64,000 bases of DNA, from the NCBI RefSeq assembly GCF_014192375.1, contig NZ_JACHXV010000001.1, positions 186,001 through 250,000 of the forward strand, in the 5' to 3' direction. The translations under genes were made by a program, and so were the position numbers. The notes beneath the pieces were generated by a model, which saw nothing but the letters and a program-made list of their open reading frames with translations, was not told the DNA's origin and searched no databases. The DNA comes from Endobacter medicaginis (GTDB lineage: Bacteria > Pseudomonadota > Alphaproteobacteria > Acetobacterales > Acetobacteraceae). Below, one piece after another: positions 53,534 to 62,819 of this stretch; the stretch's first letter is position 1, and each line of letters starts with the position of its first letter.

Positions 53534-53650
53534 TATTCTCTCCCGGGAGCCCGCACATTGTTGCGGCTTCAGACCAGCAATTCAGGATTGCAGCGTCACA
53601 GTTAAAAAGACGTGAAATTCAAAGCGGATTTTGACAGCGGCTCCGTCCGC

Positions 53651-55030
53651 TCAGCCGTCGTCGCTGCGAGGCAGGCGCACGTCGAACCTGCAGCCCTTGA
53701 TCGTGTCGGTTTGCAGCACGATCGTTCCCCCGTGGCGCTGAACCAGCCGCTGCACGATCGCCAGTCCGAGCCCGGCACCATGACTGCTCGTGCGGTCCTG
53801 TCGCCAGAAGCGTTCAAAGATCCTGGGTTGGGAGGCCGGTGGAATGCCCGGCCCGTCATCAGTGACGCCCAGCGTCCCGTCGGGCTCGACGACGACGTCG
53901 ATGCTCGTTCCCGGCCCGGTGTGCCGGATGGCGTTCTCGACCAGGTTGCGCAGGATCGCGAACAGATCGTCCTTCGGGATGGCCGCCGTGAGCCCCGCGT
54001 CGCCGAGGATCGAAAGGCCGAGATGCTGCTGCCTGCGCAGCGCGTCCGGCGCGAGGGTTGCCACCACCTGCTCGCACGCCTCGGCCAGATTCGTCCGGGC
54101 TCCGGGATCGAACTGTGTCTGTTCGAGCGCCGAGAGCTGAAGCAGCTGCGCGACGATGCGCGTCATGACGTCGATATCGGCGAGAATTCGCGCCTGCTCG
54201 GCCGTCTGCGGCAGCGTCTCGACGCGCAGCCGGAGCACGGCCAGCGGCGTGCGCAGTTCGTGCGCCGCGTCGGCGGTGAAATCCCGCTGAAGGTCATAGG
54301 CCAAACGCAGCGCGGCCACCGCGTCGTGATAGGCTTGCGCCAGCGGCCGGATCTCGTCCGGCAGCGCCTCGAGCCGCGCACGAAACGCCGTCTCGTCCTG
54401 CCGCGCCAGCCGGACATCCTCAGCCAGCCGCGCCGTCGGACGCAGCGTGGCGCGCATCACCAACAGGTCGACACTCAGCACCGCCGTCAGCAGCCCGATC
54501 GCCACCAGCGCGCTGTAGCCCGCGAAACGCTGCAGGATGTCGTCGAAGATCGTCGCCGGATCGGACAGATTCCAGGCCACCGAGACCCACAGGCGCTGTC
54601 CGTCGAGCGCGAACGGCCGCGTCAGTGTCGACAGCAGCAGCGACGCTGGCTGCAGCCGGGCATAGTTCGCCCGCGGGGTCCGCGGCAGCGCCGAGAGCGC
54701 CTGTGTCGCTGCATCCGCGCTTGCGAGCCGTATCGCGCCTGCCGTATCGCGGATGATGAAGCTGAACGCGTTGTGGCCGTCCCGCGATAGCGAGGTCTCG
54801 GCGTAATCGACGACGAGGTGACCGTCACGGTCGCTCAGGCCGCCGATGATGCTCTGTGCCTGGGTCTGCAGCGTCGCATGTTCGACGAGCCGGGAGCGCA
54901 GGTCCAGCAGCACGTCGATCGCCGCGGCGGTCAGCGCGACGGCCACCACCATCGCGATGGCGTGCGTGGTCAACATCCGCGCCTGCAGGCTTCTGCGGCG
55001 CGACGTCCGTGCGCGGAGGAAGCCGATCAT
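53651..55030 (-). CDS. Sensor histidine kinase
   Basis: 459 residues. Two membrane helices (near 20-45 and 165-190) enclose a ~120-residue periplasmic sensor; a HAMP-like linker leads to the H-box FTADAAHELRTPLAVL. The ATPase domain has NLVENAIRHTG (N box), DDGPGIP (G1) and HGAGLGLAIV (G2). The architecture fits QseC/PhoR-like kinases. Its ATG overlaps the stop of the response regulator gene by 4 bases, so the two are a coupled pair. The sensed signal is unknown; an upstream exported protein in the same run may be involved. Confidence 0.93.
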   Translation of the reverse strand: MIGFLRARTSRRRSLQARMLTTHAIAMVVAVALTAAAIDVLLDLRSRLVEHATLQTQAQSIIGGLSDRDGHLVVDYAETSLSRDGHNAFSFIIRDTAGAIRLASADAATQALSALPRTPRANYARLQPASLLLSTLTRPFALDGQRLWVSVAWNLSDPATIFDDILQRFAGYSALVAIGLLTAVLSVDLLVMRATLRPTARLAEDVRLARQDETAFRARLEALPDEIRPLAQAYHDAVAALRLAYDLQRDFTADAAHELRTPLAVLRLRVETLPQTAEQARILADIDVMTRIVAQLLQLSALEQTQFDPGARTNLAEACEQVVATLAPDALRRQQHLGLSILGDAGLTAAIPKDDLFAILRNLVENAIRHTGPGTSIDVVVEPDGTLGVTDDGPGIPPASQPRIFERFWRQDRTSSHGAGLGLAIVQRLVQRHGGTIVLQTDTIKGCRFDVRLPRSDDG

Positions 55031-55704
55031 GATGCCACCCCGCAGATCAGATAGCCGACGCCGCGCACGGTCTGGATGCTCACTCGCGCGGCGCCCTGTT
55101 CGAGGCGCTTGCGCAGACGGTGGACATAGACCTCGATGGCATTGGAGCCGAACTCGTCATCGAGCCCGAACATCTGCGCCTCGGCCGTCGCCTTGAGCAC
55201 GACATGGTCCGGGCGGCGCAGCAGCAGCTCGAGCAACTGCGCCTCGCGCTGCGGCAGGATCTGCACGCCGCCGTCGATGGTGGCCTGCCGCGTCGCGGGA
55301 TCGAAGCTGAGATTGGCGAGCGAGAGCTGGCGCGCGAGCAGGCCGCCGGGCCGCCGCAGGATCGCATCGATGCGGGCGCGCAGCTCCTCGAAGGCGAACG
55401 GCTTGGCGAGATAATCGTCCGCACCCAACTCCAGTCCGCGGACCCGGTCCGCGACCGCGGCCCGGGCCGTCAGCACCAGCACCGGCACGGCACGCTGCGC
55501 ATGGCGCAGACGCCTCAGCACGTCGAGGCCACAGCCGTCCGGCAGTCCGAGATCGAGAATCACCAGCGCATAATCGCGCGTGAGCACCACGGCGGTGGCG
55601 TCCTCGCGTGTCTCGACGACGTCCACCTCGAAGCCGGCCTTGCGAAGCTGCTGCGCGAGCAGCTCCGAGAGTTCGGTGTTGTCTTCGACCATCAGTAGGC
55701 GCAT
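55027..55704 (-). CDS. OmpR/PhoB-family response regulator
   Basis: 225 residues. The receiver domain has Asp7-Asn9 acidic pocket residues (VEDN), the phosphoacceptor Asp51 (LVILDLGLPDG) and the switch Lys in AKPFAFEEL; the C-terminal winged helix ends with NAIEVYVHRLRKRLE and TVRGVGYL, typical of OmpR-type regulators. Start at the ATG 55704 (MRLLMVEDN). Partner of the downstream kinase through the ATGA overlap. The exported protein gene ends 50 bases upstream on the same strand. Confidence 0.94.
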   Translation of the reverse strand: MRLLMVEDNTELSELLAQQLRKAGFEVDVVETREDATAVVLTRDYALVILDLGLPDGCGLDVLRRLRHAQRAVPVLVLTARAAVADRVRGLELGADDYLAKPFAFEELRARIDAILRRPGGLLARQLSLANLSFDPATRQATIDGGVQILPQREAQLLELLLRRPDHVVLKATAEAQMFGLDDEFGSNAIEVYVHRLRKRLEQGAARVSIQTVRGVGYLICGVAS

Positions 55705-55754
55705 CGGAACGGCCTTCGTCCTTGTCGGCGTGCGAATTGCGGCGCCCGTTGAGT

Positions 55755-56486
55755 TCAGTGGTCGGCCTGCAGGGCGTCGAGCAGCCTGGCGTCGGTCCGG
55801 CCGATCTCGCGCAGTGTGGCCACCGGCACCGCCACCGGGACCGCGCAGGCCGCCGTCGCATGGTCCTGCGCGGTGGGCTGGATCATCAGGGCGTGTCGTG
55901 ACGCATCGGGCCAGACGGTGAAGCCATCCTCGACGGAGTCGAGGCAATCCTGCCGGTTGGCGGGGTCGATGTCCGGCAGCCGGGCCGGATACAGGGAACG
56001 ATACAGAGACATCATGAATGCCGAGTGAACGAGGCCCAGCCTGCTGCCGCCGAGGCCCTGCACGATCTCGCCGGTCGCCGCGAAACGCGGCGGCAGCAGC
56101 CGCTGCCAATTCACCGGCGACCCCGTGGCGAGATCGTAGACATACGCCGAGGTTTCGGAATCCGGGTAGGCGCCCCCGCAGAAGCTGTCGTCCTGGGCGA
56201 GCACCGAGAAGAAGGTCGGTCCGGACATCGTGACGGCGATCGTGCGGGTCCAGCTGGCCTTGCCGCCTTCGGTGCCGGCCTGCTGCGCGCAGGCGGTGAT
56301 CGCCGATTGCAGGTTGCGGCTGGCGTGATCGAAGGCCGTCCGGATGCGTGCATCGGCCGCCGCGTCCCCCGGCACGGCTGGAAAGGGTGCGACATGGCTG
56401 ATCAGGGTTGGTGCCTCGGCTGCGGCGACGGCCGTGGGCGCACCGGCGAGGCCGGCGGCGAAGAGGGCGGTTCGGACGAGATGCAT
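55755..56486 (-). CDS. Exported protein of unknown function (possible DUF3298-like)
   Basis: 243 residues with a signal peptide (ALFAAGLAGAPTAVAAAEA). The body has VTMSGPTFFSVLAQDDSFCGGAYPDSETSAYVYDLATGSPVNWQRLLP, which resembles the DUF3298/RsiV-type pattern of a beta-sheet with a late helix, and six cysteines that may pair in the periplasm. It precedes the two-component genes on the same strand, so it may be the periplasmic partner or a target of that system. Family match is tentative. Confidence 0.55.
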   Translation of the reverse strand: MHLVRTALFAAGLAGAPTAVAAAEAPTLISHVAPFPAVPGDAAADARIRTAFDHASRNLQSAITACAQQAGTEGGKASWTRTIAVTMSGPTFFSVLAQDDSFCGGAYPDSETSAYVYDLATGSPVNWQRLLPPRFAATGEIVQGLGGSRLGLVHSAFMMSLYRSLYPARLPDIDPANRQDCLDSVEDGFTVWPDASRHALMIQPTAQDHATAACAVPVAVPVATLREIGRTDARLLDALQADH

Positions 56487-56530
56487 GACGACACTCCGGC
56501 GAGGAAGCGGTCTGGTCGGAAGGGTGGGAT

Positions 56531-56749
56531 TCAGTGGCCGTGCGGCGGCCGCGGCTGGGCCGCGAGCATTGCCTGCTGGACGAACCCGGCCGCGAGACAG
56601 CCGCCCTGAAGCAGGCATTGCAGCATCCCCGCCGCTCCGGAGGCCTCCAGCATCGCCGAGACCAGTGGGCCCGCGAACGAGGCCGCAGCCCGCGCGCCGT
56701 TGCAGCATGCCGTCCATAGCGGGCCGAGACCCAAGGAGAATGTCGTCAT
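56531..56749 (-). CDS. Small Gly/Ala-rich hydrophobic protein
   Basis: 72 residues from the ATG at 56749 (GGGG about 8 bases upstream). It has four cysteines (CC at about 14-15 and two in CLLQGGC), a hydrophobic middle (ASFAGPLVSAMLEASGAAGMLQ) and a His-tipped C-terminus (PRPPHGH). Could be a small membrane protein or a bacteriocin-like peptide; no double-glycine leader is visible. It comes just upstream of the exported protein and two-component genes. Codon pattern alone cannot prove that it is translated. Confidence 0.4.
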   Translation of the reverse strand: MTTFSLGLGPLWTACCNGARAAASFAGPLVSAMLEASGAAGMLQCLLQGGCLAAGFVQQAMLAAQPRPPHGH

Positions 56750-56877
56750 CCGTCTGACCCCCATGCTCGCCGCTGCGGTGTGTCCGTCGGCGTCGCTGCA
56801 TGATGGCGCGGCAGGCTTACAGCGGGCTTACAGTCGGTCTGCGGATCGCGAAAAATGAAGTCGCGGCGGGTCGATCG

Positions 56878-58017
56878 TCACGGCGAGGCGATCGCATAGA
56901 GCGGGCCGTCGAGGTCCGGGCGGCCGGGGACGGTCGCATCGCGATAGACGAGGTAGACGCGGCGCCCGAGGAAGAACGGAAATCCCCACACGAACAGGTC
57001 CTCGTGGCCGGGCGCGGCGGTCTGGACGGCGCTGGCGAACACGCCGCGCTCCGACGCCGCCGGGTAGGTGCCGGCCAGGAAGGGCAGATCGAGGCGAGCG
57101 CCATCCGCGCCGATCAGGGTGGCGCCGAGCCGGCGCGTCGGGCTCTGGCACACCGCGTAGCGGCTGTCTTCGCAATGCGGCAGGGCGGGGTCCGGCACGA
57201 TCATGTATTGCGTGCCGCTGTCGAAATAGCTGTCGGCGTGCTCGACACCGCCATAGAGGGTGCGGAACCGCAGATCGGGCCCCAGCCTGATCGGCTGCGC
57301 GGCGCCCGGCGTGTTGTCGGACGAGGTGCCGACGCCGAAGATCAGCCGCCCCCGCACCGACGGCACGCCGCGCCGCGCCGGCATCGGCATGTCGAACACA
57401 ACCCCGTTCGAATTGCTGGCAAAGCGACGCACCGGGTTGGGCAGGCGCAGCGAGTCCGGCACCGAACCCGCGGCCGCCGCGCAGCCGGACGGCGTGCAGA
57501 CGAAGTAGCGCGGGTGCGTGGCACTCTGGATGCAACTGCCGTCGCAATCGGTGGAGCGCATGCCGATGCCGAGCGTGCCGTTGGAGGTCGGATGCGCACC
57601 GGCCGGGCAGCTCTCGGGCCGCTTCAACTCGTCGCCGACGAGCTGAACCGGGATGTCGCGCGCTTCCATGCCGCCGAGACGGACATCGGCGCGGTAGAGC
57701 CCGCCCCAGGCGGCATTGCCGGTGAAGTGCAGACATTCCGCCATCGCCCGACCGTCGCCCTCACGGGCCAGCGGCAGGCCCAGTCCGGGCGGGACCGTGC
57801 CGGGCTGCAGACGCAGGCCGACGGAGCCGGTGTCGACCATGATGTGGTCGATGGTCGCGCAACGTGCGCCGCCGGGCGCACACAGCGTGACACTGACGGT
57901 CAGGCGGTTGAAGCCGGTGATCGGCGTTTCCGCGGTCAGCGCGACGACATTGGGCTGCGCGCGCGCGACGTGTGCCAGCAGGACGATGGACAGGAGGAAT
58001 GTAACAAAATGGCGCAT
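56878..58017 (-). CDS. DUF3443-family exported protein with pepsin-like aspartic motifs
   Basis: 379 residues with a signal peptide (TFLLSIVLLAHVARA). Two aspartic-protease-like motifs are present: VDTGSVGLRL (Asp62) and FDSGTQYMIV (DSGT 266-269), the pair that forms the active site in pepsin-like folds. Eight or more cysteines suggest disulfides. DUF3443 proteins are annotated as having a retropepsin-like fold with no proven activity. The start at 58017 lies 12 bases from an inverted repeat (58029-58047). Divergent from the methyltransferase gene. Confidence 0.75.
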   Translation of the reverse strand: MRHFVTFLLSIVLLAHVARAQPNVVALTAETPITGFNRLTVSVTLCAPGGARCATIDHIMVDTGSVGLRLQPGTVPPGLGLPLAREGDGRAMAECLHFTGNAAWGGLYRADVRLGGMEARDIPVQLVGDELKRPESCPAGAHPTSNGTLGIGMRSTDCDGSCIQSATHPRYFVCTPSGCAAAAGSVPDSLRLPNPVRRFASNSNGVVFDMPMPARRGVPSVRGRLIFGVGTSSDNTPGAAQPIRLGPDLRFRTLYGGVEHADSYFDSGTQYMIVPDPALPHCEDSRYAVCQSPTRRLGATLIGADGARLDLPFLAGTYPAASERGVFASAVQTAAPGHEDLFVWGFPFFLGRRVYLVYRDATVPGRPDLDGPLYAIASP

Positions 58018-58320
58018 GGCGCGACCCTAATACCTCGTTACGGTATTGAACAGATACAATTTGGGGTTGTGCGTGCCAGAGATCTGCCGGTGTGCCCAGC
58101 AGGCGCCGCCCCCCACAGGTCGATGGCGAGTCGCGGCAGGACCGCCATCGGGATCGATGCGGCGCGTGCTTTTCCTGGCGGCGGCGCGGTAGACCGCCGT
58201 CCTCAGCAGACGGCCGCGCATGCTTTCCCCGCTCGTTGCCCGGCCCATGCCGGGCGGCGACGTTCTTGCGTTTTGTCAAGGATCGGGCAGAATGACCCTG
58301 TCGCAGTCGAGACCACGCGC
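58018..58320. promoter_or_regulatory. Divergent intergenic region with an AATACC-N7-GGTATT dyad
   Basis: AATACC (58029-58034) and GGTATT (58042-58047) are perfect reverse complements around 7 bases, immediately upstream of the DUF3443 start; an AT-richer stretch (58045-58062) may be the promoter. No gene is seen in the rest of this region up to the methyltransferase start at 58321. Confidence 0.5.
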
Positions 58321-59217
58321 ATGTTCATCTCTGCCGGCGCCGAGGCGCTGCATCAGAAATTCCGCGACCGCAGCGACGAAAGTTGGCTCGACATTCTCGT
58401 CACGTCCCTGCGCACGCCGCAGATCGACGGCGTCGAGATGCCGGGCTTTCCCGAGGAGAGTTTCCAGCGCGCCCTGCATGGCCATGCCAACGAGGTGTCG
58501 CTGCATGAGGCGCACTCGTTCTTCCGTGAGGTGAAGGCCTACGCGCAGTATGCCGGCCATCCGGTCGCACCGCATCGCACGCTGCTGGATTTCGGCTGCG
58601 GCTGGGGGCGGGTGCTGCGGCTGTTCATGAAGGACATCGAGCCGGGCAATCTCTACGGCGCGGACTCCACCTCGCGCTTCCTGATGGAGGCGCGGCGCTG
58701 CAACCCGGCGCTGTCCTTCCTCGCCTGCGGCCAGGCGCCGGGGCTGATCCTGAAGGAGGCGAGCCTCGATTATGTGGTGTCGTGGTCGGTGTTCAGCCAT
58801 CTCGACGAATATCTCGCCACCCGCTGGGTGGAGGAGTTCTGGCGCCTGCTCAAGCCCGGCGGCCTGGTATTCCTGACCACGCAGAGCCGCCGCTTCATCG
58901 GCTTCTGCGCCGAGCAGAGGGTGAAGCGCGCGTCGGGCATCAAGCTTGAACATGGCTGGCACGAGGCCTGCGCCGACAGCTTCACCGACGAGGCGGGTGC
59001 GAACTCGCGCTTCGAGGCGGGCGAGTTCCTGCATGCCGCCTCGGTCGCCGCCCCGCACCCGCAATCGCATTACGGCGAGGCGATCATCCCGCGCGGTTAT
59101 GTGGTGAAGCACTGGAGCCGGCTGTTCCGGCTGGTGACCTATATGGACAACCCGGTGCGCCTGCCGCAGGTGCTGATCGTGTTGCAGAAGCCGCTCATCG
59201 AGGGCGCGCGCATCTGA
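58321..59217 (+). CDS. Class I SAM-dependent methyltransferase
   Basis: 298 residues starting MFISAGAEALH. The Rossmann fold is clear: LLDFGCGWGRVLRLF (motif I), GADSTSRFLMEA (motif II), LDYVVSWSVFSHLDEYLA (motif IV) and LLKPGGLVFLTTQ (motif V). The N-terminal ~90 residues and the C-terminal insertion are not in common small-molecule methyltransferases; relatives sit in polysaccharide or peptide biosynthesis clusters. No ribosome site is obvious, so the start is uncertain. Convergent with the AraC gene. Confidence 0.88.
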   Translation: MFISAGAEALHQKFRDRSDESWLDILVTSLRTPQIDGVEMPGFPEESFQRALHGHANEVSLHEAHSFFREVKAYAQYAGHPVAPHRTLLDFGCGWGRVLRLFMKDIEPGNLYGADSTSRFLMEARRCNPALSFLACGQAPGLILKEASLDYVVSWSVFSHLDEYLATRWVEEFWRLLKPGGLVFLTTQSRRFIGFCAEQRVKRASGIKLEHGWHEACADSFTDEAGANSRFEAGEFLHAASVAAPHPQSHYGEAIIPRGYVVKHWSRLFRLVTYMDNPVRLPQVLIVLQKPLIEGARI

Positions 59218-59218
59218 C

Positions 59219-59239
59219 GGGGCCGCCTTGGCCGGCCCC
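59219..59239. terminator. GC hairpin between methyltransferase and AraC genes
   Basis: GGGGCCG (59219-59225) and CGGCCCC (59233-59239) pair around a 7-base loop. Convergent genes end on both sides, so it may serve both; no T-run is present. Confidence 0.5.
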
Positions 59240-59262
59240 CGCCTCGTTCGAGATCGCCATCA

Positions 59263-60093
59263 TCACGCAATGACCCGGTGCGCCTTTCGCCAGCGTCCGG
59301 GTGCCACGCCGGTGCGGCGGCGGAACGCTTCCGTGAAATGGCTCTGGCTGCAGAAGCCGGTCTCGAGGGCAATGTCGACAAGGGTCCTGCCGGAGCCGAG
59401 CATCAGCTCCTTCGCGCGGTCGATGCGTCGGTCCATGAACCAGGCATAGGGGGCCAGGCCGGTGTAACGGGCGAAGCGGCGGGAGAATTCGTCCACCGGC
59501 AGCCCGGCGAAGCAGGCCCATTCGTCGAGGTCGATCCCGCGGCCCAACCGTTGCTCGGCGAAGCGGGCGACCGACGCGAATGCCTCCGCGTCCAGGCCCC
59601 TGCCGGCGGGAGCCGCATGTAGCTCCCCATCCAGCATCAGCGCCATGATCGTTGCTGACAGCCCATCGATCAGCGCCTGACGCCGCGCCGGACCCACTCC
59701 ATGCGCCAGTTTAAGCAGTGGTAGCAGTCGGCGGATCGCGTCCTGGCCCGCCAGCAGCGGTCGCAGATCCGGACAGCGCCCTGAGGCGACCTCCATGCCG
59801 TGACGGGTGGCATGGTCGCGCAGCAGCGGACCGGGGACCGACAGCAGCATCTCGTCGAATCCGCCCGGCGTGCTGAGCGCGGCGGTCTCGCCGGGCTGGA
59901 CGATCCGCACCGTGCCCGGCCCGACCTCGCCATCGAAGATCGCGCCGCACTCGCCCTCCAGCCGCACCTGCCCGCCGCGCAGGGGCAGGGCGAAGAGGAA
60001 GGCGTCGGCGTCGTTACAGACCGGCTGAGGCGTACGGCACCCCGCCAGGCGGCGGTAGGTCAGCCCCGGATCGACCAAGTCTAGCGCGATCAT
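59263..60093 (-). CDS. AraC-family transcription regulator
   Basis: 276 residues. The N-terminal ~165 residues form a cupin-like effector domain (FLFALPLRGGQVRLEGE, DGEVGPGTVRIVQPGE), and the C-terminal ~100 the double helix-turn-helix: LDEWACFAGLPVDEFSRRFARYTGLAPYAWFMDRRIDRAKEL and LVDIALETGFCSQSHFTEAFRRRTG. Divergent from the FAD monooxygenase gene with about 100 bases between, so it is the likely regulator of that gene. The GG-rich site before the ATG at 60093 is strong. Confidence 0.92.
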   Translation of the reverse strand: MIALDLVDPGLTYRRLAGCRTPQPVCNDADAFLFALPLRGGQVRLEGECGAIFDGEVGPGTVRIVQPGETAALSTPGGFDEMLLSVPGPLLRDHATRHGMEVASGRCPDLRPLLAGQDAIRRLLPLLKLAHGVGPARRQALIDGLSATIMALMLDGELHAAPAGRGLDAEAFASVARFAEQRLGRGIDLDEWACFAGLPVDEFSRRFARYTGLAPYAWFMDRRIDRAKELMLGSGRTLVDIALETGFCSQSHFTEAFRRRTGVAPGRWRKAHRVIA

Positions 60094-60195
60094 CCCCCCC
60101 CCGGAAACGTGAAATCCTGCGAGATCACGAAAGAACGCTCCGCTGGCGGCCAGTTACACAGGCGGCCCCATCACATCGAGCGGAGGCGATGGCCT

Positions 60196-61782
60196 GTGAG
60201 TGATCCGATCCTGATCGTCGGTGCCGGTCCGACCGGGCTGACGGCGGCCCTCGAACTGAGCCGGTTCGGCGTGCCCGTGCGGCTGGTCGACCAGGCCGAG
60301 GGGCCGGCCACCACTTCGCGCGCGCTCGGCATCCAGGCGCGAACGATGGAACTGCTCGAGCAGCGCGGACTGGTCGACGAGATCCTGCGTCTGGGCAATC
60401 CGGCCGGGTTCGGCAGCATCTATGGCGACGGCAAGCGTCTGGTGCGGATCGATTTCTCAACCGTGCGCAGTCGCTATGCCTATCTGATGAACCTCTCGCA
60501 GGCGGAGACCGAACGCATCCTGCGCGAGGCGGTCGCGGCCGCGGGCGTGGCGATCGAGTGGCGCACGCGGCTGGTCGGCATCGCTCAGGATTCGCTCTCG
60601 CACGACGCCGACAAGGTCACCGCGACGCTGGAGAGGCCCGACGGCACGCTGGAGCTGGCGCATGCGCCATGGCTGATCAGCGGCGAAGGTGCGCACAGCC
60701 TGGTGCGGACCACGCTGGGGATGAGTTTCGCAGGCGAGACCAACCCGCGCCACTACATGCTCGGCGATGTGCGCGTCGATGGCGACCTCGCGGCGACCGA
60801 TTTCCACATCTTTGGCTCGGCAGAAGGGTTCATGGCGCTGTTTCCGCTCGCGCCGGGGCATTTCCGGCTGATCGCCGACAATCCACCCAAGCGCGATGAT
60901 GGTGATGGTGGGCACGAGGGCGCGCCGGATCTGGCCGAGATCCAGCAGATCTACGACCAACGTTCGGCGATCCCGGCGCGATTCCACGACATGAGTTGGT
61001 CGAGCTGGTTCCGCATCAACAGCCGCATGGTCGATCGCCTGGCCGTCGGGCGGATGTTCGTCGGCGGCGACGCGGCCCATATCCACGCCCCGGCCGGTGC
61101 GCAGGGAATGAACACCGGCATGCAGGACATGATCAATCTGTGCTGGAAGCTGGCCCTCGTCGAGCGGGGACAGGCGTCGGTGGGCCTGCTCGACAGCTAC
61201 GGTGCCGAGCGGCTGCCGGTGATCCGCGGCGTGCTGGGCAAGACGGAAACCATCACCTCGCTGATCGGCACCGAGGCGCCGGTCGGACGCATGATTATCG
61301 ACCATGTCGCGCCGCTGATCGGCGGGTTGCGGGCGGTGCAGTCCAACACCGCCAATCACATGGCGCAGATCGAATATGGCTACGGGCACAGCGCGCTGTC
61401 GGAGAACCACGGCGCCAAGGGCAGCGTCTCCGCCGGGGATCGGGTGCCGGAGCTGACCGTGCGCGTGCCGGGCGCCGGGGGTGCGGTCTCGCGGCTGCTG
61501 CCGCTGCTCGACCCGAGCGGGTTCACGCTGCTGGTCGCACAGGATGGCGACGACGCGACGATCGACCCGGCGCTGGCGTCTGCGTTGGGCGGGGTGGCCC
61601 TGCGGGTCGTCGCCCTGGCCGCCGCGAGCGGCGAGGAGGACGCCTATCGCCACGTGCTGGGCGGCAGGGGATGCGTGTTCCTGATCCGCCCGGACGGGTA
61701 CGTGGCCCTCGCTGCCTCGGCCAGAGCCGCCCCCGACGCGCTGCGCGGCTGGTTCGACAGATGGCTTCGGCCGGGCGGTTGA
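60196..61782 (+). CDS. FAD-dependent aromatic-ring monooxygenase (PheA/TfdB type)
   Basis: 528 residues from the GTG at 60196 (GGAGG 9 bases upstream). Class A flavoprotein hydroxylase: GAGPTG (9-14) binds FAD, the DG-like motif GEGAHSLVR supports NAD(P)H and FAD, and GGDAAHIHAPAGAQGMNTGMQD is the GD motif. A thioredoxin-like C-terminal region is suggested by VPELTVR and GFTLLVAQDG. The family hydroxylates phenols, pentachlorophenol or 3-(3-hydroxyphenyl)propionate. Divergent AraC gene suggests substrate induction. Substrate unknown. Confidence 0.9.
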   Translation: MSDPILIVGAGPTGLTAALELSRFGVPVRLVDQAEGPATTSRALGIQARTMELLEQRGLVDEILRLGNPAGFGSIYGDGKRLVRIDFSTVRSRYAYLMNLSQAETERILREAVAAAGVAIEWRTRLVGIAQDSLSHDADKVTATLERPDGTLELAHAPWLISGEGAHSLVRTTLGMSFAGETNPRHYMLGDVRVDGDLAATDFHIFGSAEGFMALFPLAPGHFRLIADNPPKRDDGDGGHEGAPDLAEIQQIYDQRSAIPARFHDMSWSSWFRINSRMVDRLAVGRMFVGGDAAHIHAPAGAQGMNTGMQDMINLCWKLALVERGQASVGLLDSYGAERLPVIRGVLGKTETITSLIGTEAPVGRMIIDHVAPLIGGLRAVQSNTANHMAQIEYGYGHSALSENHGAKGSVSAGDRVPELTVRVPGAGGAVSRLLPLLDPSGFTLLVAQDGDDATIDPALASALGGVALRVVALAAASGEEDAYRHVLGGRGCVFLIRPDGYVALAASARAAPDALRGWFDRWLRPGG

Positions 61783-61839
61783 CAATCGCCGCCCGCGAGG
61801 CTCATGCACCGCGTTTTCCGATCGGAGGCCGCGCGAACC

Positions 61840-62808
61840 ATGCCGGTGCATGCTTTCATCTTTCCCGGCCAGGGTAGCCAGGCGCTCGGCATGGGCCGCG
61901 ACCTTGCCGAAGCGTTCGCGGCGGCGCGCGAGGTGTTCGAGGAAGTCGATGACGCGCTCGGCGAACGCCTGACCCGGGTGATGTGGGGCGAGGATGCCGA
62001 GGCATTGACGCTGACCGCCAATGCGCAGCCGGCGCTGATGGCGGTGTCGCTGGCGAGCCTGCGGGTGCTGGAGGCGGAGGGCGGCTTCCGGCTCGCCGAT
62101 CGTGCCGTTCTGGTCGCCGGGCACTCGCTGGGCGAGTATTCGGCGCTGGCGGCGGCAGGCGCGTTCGGCATCGCGCAGGCGGCGCGTCTGCTGCGGGTCC
62201 GCGGCGAGGCGATGCAGGCGGCGGTCGCACCCGGGATCGGCGCGATGGCGGCCCTGCTCGGGGTGGAGCTCGAGGCGGCCGGCGAGATCTGCGCCGAGGC
62301 GGCGAAGGTGCCGGACGAGGCGGGTGGTGGCAGCGAGCTGGTGTCGGTCGCCAACGACAATGGCGGCGGGCAGGTGGTGATTTCCGGTCTGCGTGGCGCG
62401 GTGGAACGGGCGATCGCGATCGCCAAGGCCCGCGGCGTCAAGCGCGCCGTGCTGCTGCCCGTCTCCGCACCGTTTCATTGCGCGCTGATGGCGCCGGCCG
62501 CCGAGGCGATGGAGGCGGCGCTGGACTCGAGCCCGCCGGTCGCACCGAAGGTGCCGCTGATCGCCAACGTGACGGCGCAGCGCGTGCAGGAGCCCGGAGA
62601 GATCGCCGATCTGCTGGTGCGACAGGTGACCGGAGCGGTGCGCTGGCGTGAGAGCCTGCTGGCGGCCGGTGCGATCGGCGTCGACAGCTTCGTCGAGCTC
62701 GGCTCGGGCAAGGTTCTCTCCGGCCTGGTGCGCCGCGTGCTGCCCGACGCACAGGCGCTGGCTGCCGGCACCCCCACCGAAATCGAATCCCTCCTTAAGG
62801 CTCTTTAA
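61840..62808 (+). CDS. fabD: Malonyl-CoA:ACP transacylase
   Basis: 322 residues starting MPVHAFIFPGQGSQ. Transfers malonyl groups from CoA to acyl carrier protein for fatty acid synthesis. The nucleophile Ser96 is in GHSLGEYSAL; the catalytic His lies in PVSAPFHCALM. FPGQGSQ at the N-terminus is typical. GGAGG stands about 13 bases upstream. First of fabD-fabG-acpP. Confidence 0.97.
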   Translation: MPVHAFIFPGQGSQALGMGRDLAEAFAAAREVFEEVDDALGERLTRVMWGEDAEALTLTANAQPALMAVSLASLRVLEAEGGFRLADRAVLVAGHSLGEYSALAAAGAFGIAQAARLLRVRGEAMQAAVAPGIGAMAALLGVELEAAGEICAEAAKVPDEAGGGSELVSVANDNGGGQVVISGLRGAVERAIAIAKARGVKRAVLLPVSAPFHCALMAPAAEAMEAALDSSPPVAPKVPLIANVTAQRVQEPGEIADLLVRQVTGAVRWRESLLAAGAIGVDSFVELGSGKVLSGLVRRVLPDAQALAAGTPTEIESLLKAL

Positions 62809-62819
62809 AAACCGCAGGT

